Shown here piece after piece: positions 48,138-59,001 of a DNA stretch of 64,000 bases (positions are counted from its first letter, which is position 1; each line of letters starts with the position of its first letter). Where the stretch lies: NCBI RefSeq assembly GCF_036898095.1, contig NC_090766.1:34945484-35009483 (forward strand), given 5' to 3'. The position numbers and the translations under genes are program-made. This stretch comes from Palaemon carinicauda (lineage: Eukaryota > Arthropoda > Malacostraca > Decapoda > Palaemonidae). A model generated the notes under the pieces. It had not been told where the DNA came from. It saw only the letters and a list, made by a program, of their open reading frames with translations, and made no database searches.

Positions 48138-48885
48138 ATTTTTCTTTAGAGAATTTTGTTATTTCACCTGAATAGAAGATCCACCAATAGATTCGTTTTA
48201 CTTTTTACAATAGTTTTGAAACAAATATATTCAGTACATTAAATAAAAAAAGAACTTATTATATATAATTAAAGGGGATAAAGATAGTATATTAATGATG
48301 CGGCAATACTGATTTAATTATAAAGTAATGATGGACAAGTTATAAAGGAAACATTACATCGAAAGGGTCTTAGATACGAAAGAAAAATTAATGAGAGAAA
48401 AATACAATACAAATATCACAATTTTTTCTGTGATATTTTTACTCTTTGGAATATTCAAGAACACTTGTAAAATAATAATAATTCATAATCAGGAAAAGAA
48501 TCCAACAGTAATTATGCTTTAGAAAAAAAGGTAGAAATATACTATAATTAAAGGAAACATTCTGCCATCTATTTTGAAAGTATGATTGATTAATTGATTG
48601 ATTGATCATGAATTATCTGGCATCCTGATTGAAAGTATGAATAGTTAATTTTGTTTATGATATATTCTTTACATAACATTAAAAAGTGAATTTCATGCCA
48701 GTGTTAACTTAATTTTGATATGCAAACAATGTCCCCCAAAAAATGTTTCCTTTAAAAGAAAAAGGTCATGTTATTAATAAGTCAGTAGTAAAGTAGGACC
48801 GGAATAGTAGAAATGTTTGCTCATTTAAACTGAACTGATTCTTAATCAGAAATTAGAATCAGCAGAAACTGCAGTGAAGCAATGA

Positions 48886-48891
48886 TTTATT
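48886..48891 (-). promoter_or_regulatory. Putative polyadenylation signal AATAAA, U6
   Basis: 80 bases beyond the stop at 48971-48973. Confidence 0.55.
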
Positions 48892-48970
48892 GACTGTGTC
48901 ATTGAAACATGCATTTGGAAACAGTTGAAGTTGTGCCGATGATATTTCCTGCAGTCGAACCTGGGGTAGT

Positions 48971-51900
48971 TTAATTGGCACTGGTAGATATAGTTGTACC
49001 TGTGGTAGTAGCAGTGGTAGTTTCAGTAGTAGTAGCAGTGGTAGTTGCTGTAGTAGTAGCAGTGGTAGTTCCAGTAGTAGTAGCGGTGGTAGTTCCTGTT
49101 GTTGTACCAGTGGTAGTAGCAGTTGTAGTTCCTGTAGTTGTACCAGTGGTTGTACCAGTAGTAGTTCCTGTAGTAGTACCAGTGGTAGTAGCAGTGGTAG
49201 TTCCTGTAGTAGTACCAGTTGTAGTACCAGTTGTAGTAGCAGTGGTAGTTCCTGTAGTAGTACCAGTGGTAGTTCCTGTAGTAGTACCTGTAGTAGTACC
49301 AGTGGTAGTGCCCGTAGTTGTGCCAGTGGTAGTAGCAGTTGTAGTTCCTGTAGTTGTACCAGTAGTAGTAGCAGTGGTAGTTCCTGTAGTTGTACCAGTA
49401 GTAGTTCCTGTAGTAGTACCAGTGGTAGTAGCAGTGGTTGTTCCTGTAGTAGTACCAGTGGTAGTTCCTGTAGTAGTACCTGTGGTAGTTCCTGTAGTTG
49501 TACCAGTGGTAGTTCCAGTAGTTGTACCAGTGGTAGTTCCTGTAGTTGTACCAGTGGTAGTTCCCGTAGTTGTACCAGTGGTAGTAGCAGTTGTAGTTCC
49601 TGTAGTTGTACCAGTAGTAGTAGCAGTGGTAGTTCCTGTAGTTGTACCAGTAGTAGTTCCTGTAGTAGTACCAGTGGTAGTAGCAGTGGTTGTTCCTGTA
49701 GTAGTACCAGTGGTAGTTCCTGTAGTAGTACCTGTGGTAGTTCCTGTAGTTGTACCAGTGGTAGTTCCAGTAGTTGTACCAGTGGTAGTTCCTGTAGTAG
49801 TACCAGTGGTAGTTCCCGTAGTTGTACCAGTGGTAGTAGCAGTTGTAGTTCCTGTAGTTGTACCAGTAGTAGTAGCAGTGGTAGTTCCTGTAGTTGTACC
49901 AGTAGTAGTTCCTGTAGTAGTACCAGTGGTAGTAGCAGTGGTTGTTCCTGTAGTAGTACCAGTGGTAGTTCCTGTAGTAGTACCTGTGGTAGTTCCTGTA
50001 GTTGTACCAGTGGTAGTTCCTGTAGTTGTACCAGTAGTAGTTCCTGTAGTTGTACCAGTGGTAGTAGCAGTGGTAGTTCCTGTAGTAGTACCAGTGGTAG
50101 TTCCTGTAGTAGTACCTGTGGTAGTTCCTGTAGTCGTACCAGTGGTAGTTCCAGTAGTTGTACCAGTGGTAGTAGCAGTTGTAGTTCCTGTAGTTGTACC
50201 AGTGGTAGTAGCAGTGGTAGTTCCTGTAGTAGTACCAGTGGTAGTAGCAGTGGTAGTTCCTGTAGTAGTACCAGTGGTAGTAGCAGTGGTAGTTCCTGTA
50301 GTTGTACCAGTGGTAGTAGCAGTGGTAGTTCCTGTAGTAGTAGCAGTGGTAGTTCCTGTAGTAGTACCCGTGGTAGTTCCTGTAGTTGTACCAGTAGTAG
50401 TAGCAGTGGTAGTTCCTGTAGTTGTACCAGTAGTAGTTCCTGTAGTAGTACCAGTGGTAGTAGCAGTGGTTGTTCCTGTAGTAGTACCAGTGGTAGTTCC
50501 TGTAGTAGTACCTGTGGTAGTTCCTGTAGTTGTACCAGTGGTAGTTCCTGTAGTTGTACCAGTAGTAGTTCCTGTAGTTGTACCAGTGGTAGTTCCTGTA
50601 GTTGTACCAGTGGTAGTAGCAGTGGTAGTTCCTGTAGTAGTACCAGTGGTAGTTCCTGTAGTAGTACCTGTGGTAGTTCCTGTGGTAGTTCCTGTAGTCG
50701 TACCAGTGGTAGTTCCAGTAGTTGTACCAGTGGTAGTAGCAGTTGTAGTTCCTGTAGTTGTACCAGTGGTAGTAGCAGTGGTAGTTCCTGTAGTAGTACC
50801 AGTGGTAGTAGCAGTGGTAGTTCCTGTAGTAGTACCAGTGGTAGTAGCAGTGGTAGTTCCTGTAGTTGTACCAGTGGTAGTAGCAGTGGTAGTTCCTGTA
50901 GTAGTAGCAGTGGTAGTTCCTGTAGTAGTACCCGTGGTAGTTCCTGTAGTTGTACCAGTGGTAGTAGCTGTGGTAGTTCCTGTAGTAGTACCAGTGGTAG
51001 TACCAGTGGTAGTTCCTGTAGTTGTACCAGTGGTAGTAGCTGTGGTAGTTCCTGTAGTAGTACCAGTGGTAGTTCCAGTGGTAGTTCCTGTAGTAGTACC
51101 AGTGGTAGTAGCAGTAGTAGTTCCTGTAGTAGTACCAGTGGTAGTAGCAGTGGTAGTTCCTGTAGTAGTAGCAGTGGTAGTTCCTGTAGTAGTACCAGTG
51201 GTAGTTCCTGTAGTTGTACCAGTGGTAGTAGCAGTGGTAGTTTCTGTAGTAGTTCCAGTGGTAGTAGCAGTGGTAATTCCTGTAGTTGTACCAGTGGTAG
51301 TAGCAGTGGTAGTTCCTGTAGTAGTAGCAGTGGTAGTTCCTGTAGTAGTACCAGTGGTAGTTCCTGTAGTTGTACCACTGGTAGTAGCTGTGGTAGTTCC
51401 TGTAGTAGTACCAGTGGTAGTACCAGTGGTAGTTCCTGTAGTTGTACCAGTGGTAGTAGCAGTGGTAGTTCCTGTAGTAGTAGCAGTGGTAGTTCCTGTA
51501 GTAGTACCAGTGGTAGTTCCTGTAGTTGTACCACTGGTAGTAGCTGTGGTAGTTCCTGTAGTAGTACCAGTGGTAGTACCAGTGGTAGTTCCTGTAGTAG
51601 TACCAGTGGTAGTTCCTGTAGTTGTACCAGTGGTAGTAGCTGTGGTAGTTCCTGTAGTAGTACCAGTTGTAGTACCAGTGGTAGTTCCTGTAGTAGTACC
51701 AGTGGTAGTACCAGTGGTAGTTCCTGTAGTTGTACCACTGGTAGTAGCTGTGGTAGTTCCTGTAGTAGTACCAGTGGTAGTACCAGTGGTAGTTCCTGTA
51801 GTAGTACCAGTGGTAGTAGCAGTGGTAGTTCCTGTAGTAGTAGCAGTGGTAGTTCCTGTAGTAGTACCAGTGGTAGTTCCTGTAGTTGTACCACTGGTAG

Positions 51901-52647
51901 TAGCTGTGGTAGTTCCTGTAGTAGTACCAGTGGTAGTTCCTGTAGTTGTACCAGTGGTAGTAGCTGTGGTAGTTCCTGTAGTAGTACCAGTGGTAGTTCC
52001 TGTAGTTGTACCAGTGGTAGTAGCTGTGGTAGTTCCTGTAGTAGTACCAGTGGTAGTTCCTGTAGTTGTACCAGTGGTAGTAGCTGTGGTAGTTCCTGTA
52101 GTTGTACCAGTGGTAGTAGCTGTGGTAGTTCCTGTAGTAGTAGCAGTGGTAGTTCCTGTAGTTGTACCAGTGGTAGTAGCTGTGGTAGTTCCTGTAGTAG
52201 TACCAGTGGTAGTTCCTGTAGTTGTACCAGTGGTAGTAGCTGTGGTAGTTCCTGTAGTTGTACCAGTGGTAGTAGCTGTGGTAGTTCCTGTAGTAGTACC
52301 AGTGGTAGTTCCTGTAGTTGTACCACTGGTAGTAGCTGTGGTAGTTCCTGTAGTAGTACCAGTGGTAGTTCCTGTAGTTGTACCAGTGGTAGTAGCTGTG
52401 GTAGTTCCTGTAGTAGTACCAGTGGTAGTTCCTGTAGTTGTACCAGTGGTAGTAGCTGTGGTAGTTCCTGTAGTAGTACCAGTTGTAGTACCAGTGGTAG
52501 TTCCTGTAGTAGGTCCTGTAGTAGTAGTAGTGGTAGTTCCTGTAGTAGTACCAGTAGTAGTACCAGTGGTAGTTCCTGTAGTAGTTCCTGTAGTAGTACC
52601 AGTGGTAGTTCCTGTAGTAGTAGCAGTAGTAGTATCTGTGGATGACC
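48971..52647 (-). CDS. Threonine-rich mucin-like terminal exon, copy 6 (~1,225 residues)
   Basis: In phase for 3.68 kb from S-S-T-D (the first split codon here is GGG rather than GGA, a silent difference) to the tail ISTSAN and TAA at 48971-48973; the last residue is Asn where the other copies have Thr. Its acceptor-proximal 0.6 kb contains a recent-looking 60-bp expansion (51901-52140 and beyond) that helps explain its extra length over copy 4. Confidence 0.7.
51880..52480. repeat. 60-bp higher-order repeat block inside copy 6
   Basis: At 51901, 51961 and 52021 the same 60 bases recur almost perfectly (TAGCTGTGGTAGTTCC at each start); related 60- and 36-bp versions continue to about 52480. 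Five 12-bp units form the block. The near identity suggests recent expansion. Confidence 0.85.
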
Positions 52648-54145
52648 CTTGTAATTAAAATGCATATATTGAATAAATAAATGATAAAGCTACAATCATT
52701 TTCTTGTTCTTTTGATTTTTTTTCTATTCATATTACTTTATGGTGGATTTTTCCTTCATTTTCAAGATATTAATTATTTCAAAGATATTCTTTTAGATGT
52801 GTAAGGTTATATCTAGAAATTTATGCCATACGTGTATGTTCTAACTCTCATTAAAAATGAATTTTTCCTTAATTTTCAAGGATATTGATTTTTTAACAAA
52901 TAATTCTTAGATGGCGAAGGTTAAGCCTAGAAATGTATGTCCTACGTGGATGTTCTAACTCTCATTAAAATTATTACAGTAATATAAAGTTTCTGTTTGC
53001 AATTTTGTGAGAAAACAAATATATATTGGTCATATCCCAAGTTTCGAAATAGTAACATATATGAACAAGGCTATAAACATTAATGTTTATCAGACTAAGA
53101 AAAAGTGAATATAATTGATTACAAGACATAAATCGTATTCAGTGTTGTTGAGGAATAAAACAGTTGATAAATCACATCAAAAATGGTATCTGGAGCAAAT
53201 CCAGTAAGAGATAATCCAACTAAAATTGATGGAGAAATGAATCATTTACAAAAGATTGGATTACAAAATAGGGCAGATAAGTCAATTTGAAATACAATAA
53301 GAAACATTGTATTCTAGAGACATTCACCTCAAGCTTCGATGTATAATAATGTGGTCTCTGTTGCTCTCGTGTTTTTTAGCATTAGTGGTAGTAATGTACA
53401 TGTTACAAGATTTAGTACATGCTACAAGAGTTAGTACATGCTACAAGAGTTAGTACATACTACAAGAGGCAGTACATGCTACAAGAGGTAGTTCGTGTGA
53501 TGTTTGCAAGTTTCTATTTTCATCCCTGATATTTTCAGTATTAGTCATCCTAGTTGTGACTGGGGTAATTTTTAGTAGTCATTGAAGCATTGTTGACATA
53601 GTTCATACAATGTTACCAGAGGTAATGACTGGTTTTATCCAGCGTCGAATTTAATATAGTTCCATTGGTGTAACCTACCATAGTGTTGGTAATTTTTTTA
53701 TAATTGTTCCTATGCTAGTTCCAGTTCTTGTAATTGTGTAGTTCTTTTTGGATTTGATTGCCAAGGAGAATTGAAAACCAAATCTAGCTTTTATTCATGA
53801 TTAAAAAAAAAAAAAAAATTCAATATCAGGAAGGAAAAGGTAAAACATTTCTCATAAAATGATCAGTTCTAATAAAAAGTGTCCAAAATAATGATAAACT
53901 TTGCAGCAATTCCCAAACATCTAAGATATCTATGTGATTGCAAATGGAAAAAGGGAGAATAAAACTTATGATTTCGGTCACAATGGCATATCTTACTTAT
54001 TCATAAGTTCAAACTTTCAGCAAATGTTCTTATGTTGAACAGGCTGATATTAATCTTTTCATAGTTTAATATGACTTTTATATTTTGTTGTTAATATTTT
54101 TAAAGTATTTTATCAATTGTTAAATATATCTCATATGGTTTATTT
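52648..54145. other. Region upstream of mucin-like exon 6 (intron or promoter)
   Basis: Closest to 8237-9729 in U2. The 18-bp repeat has five copies here. No exon recognised. Confidence 0.5.
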
Positions 54146-54255
54146 TTTCCTTATTTCTTTTTGTTATTGGGATATTTTTCCCTGATGGAGCCCCTGGTCT
54201 TATGGCATCCTTCTTTTCCAGCTAAGGTTTTAGCTTATAGAGTAATAATAATAAT
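54146..54255 (+). mobile_element. LINE-1 3' end fragment, plus strand, U6
   Basis: As at 9730, with the uninterrupted TAATAATAATAAT tail. Confidence 0.8.
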
Positions 54256-55124
54256 TTGGTAAGTGGTATGTGTATTTTGTAGGGTGTAACCCCAACATCC
54301 AAAAGTAATTTTGTATTTCAACTTTATGAACTTCAGTGTGCAAAAATTGAAAAGTTTATACTCAATAAAGTGTGTGTTAGGATAGGAAATGAAGTGAGTG
54401 AGTGGTTTCCAGTGAGAGTGGGGCTGAGACAGGGATGTGTGATGACGCCATGGTTGTTCAATTTTTTTGTTGATAGAGCTGTAAGAGAGATGAATGCCGT
54501 ATTGGTTGGAGACTTGGAGGAGAAGCTGGTCCAATTAGTGATTGAGTTTGGAAGGGTGTGTGAGAGAAGGGAGATGAGAGTTAATGTGGGTAAGAGTAAC
54601 TTTATGATATGCACGAGGAGGAAGTTGGTGCTAGATTGAATATCATGTTAAATGGAGAGTTACTGAGGAAGTAGATCCGTTTAAGTACTTAACGTCTGTT
54701 GTTGTTGCAGATGGTGAAGTGGAAGCAGATGTACATGAGAGAGTGAATGAAGGATGTAAAATGCTGGGGGCCAGTGAAAGGAATTGCAAAGAATAGAAGG
54801 CTAAAATGAATGTAAAGAGGCTAAAGATTATGCGAGAAATATTAATGAATGGTGAGTGATTGTGACACAGTTGCAATAGGTCCTGCTGCTTCCACTTGGT
54901 GACCACTGACGTAACTGCAGTAGGGGATCCAGCATTTAAAGCTTCAATTGTCTTAGATAACTGGGGAGGGTGGCCTGTGGCCCGGTAGCAGTACCAACGA
55001 AACTCGGTTGAACTCCTCGTCAGGCAGGGAAGAACGGAGAGAAGAAAAATCCCCTTTTGTTATCAATTATGTCGGCTACCTCAAAAAATGGTAGAAGTGT
55101 CATGGTAGATAGATAGATAGATAT
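54256..55124 (+). pseudogene. LINE-2 reverse transcriptase relic, U6 (internal deletion)
   Basis: Block 54370-54639 reads VCVRIGNEVSEWFPVRVGLR, QGCVMTPWLFNFFVDRAVRE, MNA and then jumps to VLVGDLEEKLVQLVIEFGRV. The deletion removes the IAYD region altogether. The downstream end matches U4, with a GATA tail to about 55124. Confidence 0.85.
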
Positions 55125-55218
55125 CTCACAGTGACCAATCTACAAAATGCTGTTGTATGTATTATATATAAAAAATATATAATTTATGTGTATTATTAAT
55201 TAAGATATAGATAATATA

Positions 55219-55221
<3 letters not shown>

Positions 55222-55314
<93 letters not shown>
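55222..55314. repeat. (AT)n followed by (TAGA)n microsatellite, U6
   Basis: About 30 AT dinucleotides, then about eight TAGA units (55281-55314). The TAGA expansion is private to U6 and grows from the AGAT interruption seen in U4. Confidence 0.95.
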
Positions 55315-55419
55315 TAGATATATATAATGTGTTTATATGTATCATTTCTTTATTGATTTTATACTTTCTTACCTTTATAGTAATGATCATGTGTTAACCC
55401 TATTTAAAATTTTTCAAAG

Positions 55420-56114
55420 TTACCTACCTGTAAAGTACATTTATAAATTTCTAGATGCTAATCCCATATTAAAGAATTAGCCTCTATTAAGGATTTTAGA
55501 TTTACATCAATATCTTCATCCATGTTTATACGTGAAAAAAATAACCAGACGTCCAGTCCAAGTACTAGGAATCAGGTCCAACAATTATTAGCTGGTGGGA
55601 AATGTGACGTCAATGGGGCATATGTTTTATATTAAACCGGTTCATGGAAAAAGAATAGGGTTTTGGAAGCCAGGCTTGAGCTCTGATGACGTCATCTCTG
55701 TTTGGGAGTGCTGGACCAGTTTTTACTAGATTTTGGTCCAGTCAGGAAGATATCCATCGGTTACTGTGGATGCTCGTAAATATTGTGTGCTTTTGTGGCA
55801 CCGGCAATAGAGAGTGGGATGTCGTACACGTAATGCAAGGCCGAACAAGGGTTGAGAGTGCCTCAGATAAAACCGTAAAGATGTAAATTAATCCATTCTA
55901 CCTATCAGTCGACTACTTCGTCAGGCAGCTACTGTGAAAGGGACTGTAGTATCTTAAGGTGTTTTCATGTTGCAAAGTATTCACTCAATAATTAGATTCC
56001 TGTTAAATACTGATATATAAAACAATGTAACTAATATATTTTGCTCTTTTTATCAAGATGAAGACCATATTAAAAAATATAATAATGGGTGTAGAATAGC
56101 ACCGCATTTGCAAC
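55420..56114. other. Conserved segment with paired TGACGTCA sites, U6; empty LINE-1 insertion site at its left edge
   Basis: Left edge CAAAGTTACCTACCTG as in U4. Palindromes at 55605-55612 and 55687-55694. A plus-strand open frame 55686-55886 is not maintained in the other units and is not called. Confidence 0.55.
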
Positions 56115-57860
56115 AATATTATTACTTATCACTAGCGGACCTACAACCCTATTTGGAAAAGTAGGATGCTACATGCCTAAGGGCTCGTACTGGGAAAAAT
56201 AGCCCAATGAGGAAAGAAAATTAGGAAATAAACTACAAAAGAAGTAATGAACAATTAAAACAGTTTTTTAAGAACAGTATCACCATTAAAACATCTTTTC
56301 ATATATAAACTATAAAAAGAGAATTATGTCAGCCTGTTCATCATAAAAACATTTGCTGCAAATTTGAACTGTTCAAGTTCCACTGGTTCAACTACCAGAT
56401 TAGGAAGATCATTCCAGAAATTTGTCCCTGCTGGAATAAAACATTTAGATTACTGTGCAATATTGATAGTATTTCATAGTATTACGAAAAGGATGGTTCT
56501 GAATGTAAAGGACGACCAGAATTATGAAAATCTTGTGTACCATGCATAACGAACTAATTGAACGATGCTACCAGAGATTAAAATCTATATCAAGCAATAA
56601 GAAATTTCATAGGCTGTAAGTTCCTGTCCAACAAATTAAGATGAAATTCGGCAGCTGAAGACCAGACAGGAGAACAATACTTGAAACAATGCAGAATGAT
56701 AGAATTAAAACACTTCTTTAGAATAGATTGATCACCGAAAATCTTAAAAGACTTTCTCTATAAGCCAATTTTTTGTGCAATTGAAGAAGACGCAGACCTA
56801 ATGTGTTTCTCAAAAGTTAATTTGCTGTCGAGAATCACACCTAAAATTTTAGGAGGCATTCAAAGTTAAAGAAACATTATCAATACTGAGATGCGGATGT
56901 TGAGGAGCCACTATCCTTGACCTACTTACGATCATACTTTGAGTTTTGTTAGGATTCAACTTTATACCCAACAATTTGCACCATGCACCAATTTTAGCTA
57001 GAGCTGTATTAAGGTTTCAGCATCCCCAGATCTACATTCAGGAGATGGAATTGTTGCAAAGAGAGTATCATCATCTGCATATTTATTGAGCTTGTTTACT
57101 AGGCCAAACTACATATCATGTGTATATAGTAATGGGCCAAGAACACTACCCTCAGGAACAACAGGTAGTACATTCCTATATTGACTATGGTATCCATCAA
57201 CAACAACTCTATGTGACCAATTACTGAAAAGTTCAATAATTATGATAAAAAAGACTCACCCAATCCTAACGTTTTGAATTTGAAAGCAAGGGCATCATGA
57301 TTAACATGGTCAAATGGAGTGCTAAAATGAAGGCTAATTATTTGAACTTCTGACCACAATCAAGGGATTTCTGTATAGCATTGGAGATGGTACAGAGGGT
57401 ATCCCATGCTCCAAGGCTTTTACAAAAGCAAAATATCAAACTAGAGAACTCGTGGTTACGTTCAGCATACCCATTTAGATGTTATGACAAAAGAGCTTCA
57501 AAATCTTTAGATAATATGGGAATTACTGAAATTATGCAGTAATCAGTGTGACTTTAGCTACGTCAAACGCTTTTACGTAATGGAGTAACATTACCAATTC
57601 TCCATGAAGTGCCCAAAGAACCCCTTTTCGCTTACTTGCGGAAAGTAACAAATAATTCAGAAGCAAGTAATGTGCAGTCTTTATAAAAAAACAAAGAAAA
57701 AATATCATTTTGGTCTACACCTCCCTGAACATTAAGGACCATCATGAGAGCTTTAATTTCACGAGATCGAAAAGCTAAATTAGTTGGTTTAGCCTCAGGA
57801 AAACAGGAATGAGAAGGATCAAGTTTCTCATTACTCTGCTGACGCTTTTTACTGTGTGGT
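56115..57860 (-). pseudogene. LINE-1 reverse transcriptase relic, U6 (most complete)
   Basis: Minus-strand relic that alone keeps about 45 bp at 56828-56875. With it, the minus strand reads ILGVILDSKLTFEKHIRS, a familiar block downstream of the RT palm in this LINE group. It has its own deletion near 56465, where U3-U5 have about 55 bp more. Confidence 0.85.
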
Positions 57861-58017
57861 TAAAATAGTGGTTTTTAATAGAAATCATTCCCTTTATCGT
57901 GTATATTTATTTTAGATAATTTAGTTTGTTCGGTGCTGATGCTTTCAAATTTTCTCTATCTATGTATATATATTATAGTTTTTTTTTGTGGACAAAGGTG
58001 GCATCGAAAAGATAATC

Positions 58018-58171
58018 AAGTAACCAGAAAAGTACTAAAGGTTTTCATTTTTGGAAAGGTTAAGATGATCAAGAAGTAGCCAGTAAAGTACTAAAGGTTT
58101 TCATTTTTAGAAAGTTAAAGATGATAAGAAGTAGCCAGTAAAGTACTAAAGGTTTTCATTTTTAGAAAATT
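58018..58171. repeat. 55-56 bp tandem repeat, three copies, U6
   Basis: Same arrangement as in U3-U5. Confidence 0.9.
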
Positions 58172-58916
58172 TTTCTTTAGAGAATTTTGTTATTTCACCT
58201 GAATAGAAGATCCACCAATAGATTCGTTTTACTTTTTACAATAGTTTTGAAACAAATATATTCAGTACATTAAATAAAAAAAGAACTTATTATATATAAT
58301 TAAAGGGGATAAAGATAGTATATTAATGATGCGGCAATACTGATTTAATTATAAAGTAATGATGGACAAGTTATAAAGGAAACATTACATCGAAAGGGTC
58401 TTAGATACGAAAGAAAAATTAATGAGAGAAAAATACAATACAAATATCACAATTTTTTCTGTGATATTTTTACTCTTTGGAATATTCAAGAACACTTGTA
58501 AAATAATAATAATTCATAATCAGGAAAAGAATCCAACAGTAATTATGCTTTAGAAAAAAAGGTAGAAATATACTATAATTAAAGGAAACATTCTGCCATC
58601 TATTTTGAAAGTATGATTGATTAATTGATTGATTGATCATGAATTATCTGGCATCCTGATTGAAAGTATGAATAGTTAATTTTGTTTATGATATATTCTT
58701 TACATAACATTAAAAAGTGAATTTCATGCCAGTGTTAACTTAATTTTGATATGCAAACAATGTCCCCCAAAAAATGTTTCCTTTAAAAGAAAAAGGTCAT
58801 GTTATTAATAAGTCAGTAGTAAAGTAGGACCGGAATAGTAGAAATGTTTGCTCATTTAAACTGAACTGATTCTTAATCAGAAATTAGAATCAGCAGAAAC
58901 TGCAGTGAAGCAATGA

Positions 58917-58922
58917 TTTATT
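58917..58922 (-). promoter_or_regulatory. Putative polyadenylation signal AATAAA, U7
   Basis: 80 bases beyond the stop at 59002-59004. Confidence 0.55.
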
Positions 58923-59001
58923 GACTGTGTCATTGAAACATGCATTTGGAAACAGTTGAAGTTGTGCCGATGATATTTCCTGCAGTCGAACCTGGGGTAG
59001 T

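Larger units (their letters stand above)
36109..48419. repeat. Tandem megarepeat unit U5 (long type)
   Basis: About 12.3 kb and nearly collinear with U3 throughout: same mucin length class, same LINE-2 version, same LINE-1 insertion. Confidence 0.88.
47831..48970. other. Intergenic stretch and 3' flank of mucin-like exon 6
   Basis: AT-rich; three-copy 55-bp repeat and putative 3' UTR. No gene seen. Confidence 0.65.
48420..58450. repeat. Tandem megarepeat unit U6 (short type)
   Basis: About 10.0 kb. It pairs with U4 but has a mucin exon 1.1 kb longer and a more complete LINE-1 relic. Confidence 0.88.
57861..59001. other. Intergenic stretch and 3' flank of mucin-like exon 7
   Basis: AT-rich; three-copy 55-bp repeat and putative 3' UTR. 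No gene seen. Confidence 0.65.

Noticed and set aside
55686..55886. Plus-strand 66-codon frame in U6
   Set aside because: Not maintained in the other units; overlaps the non-coding conserved segment.
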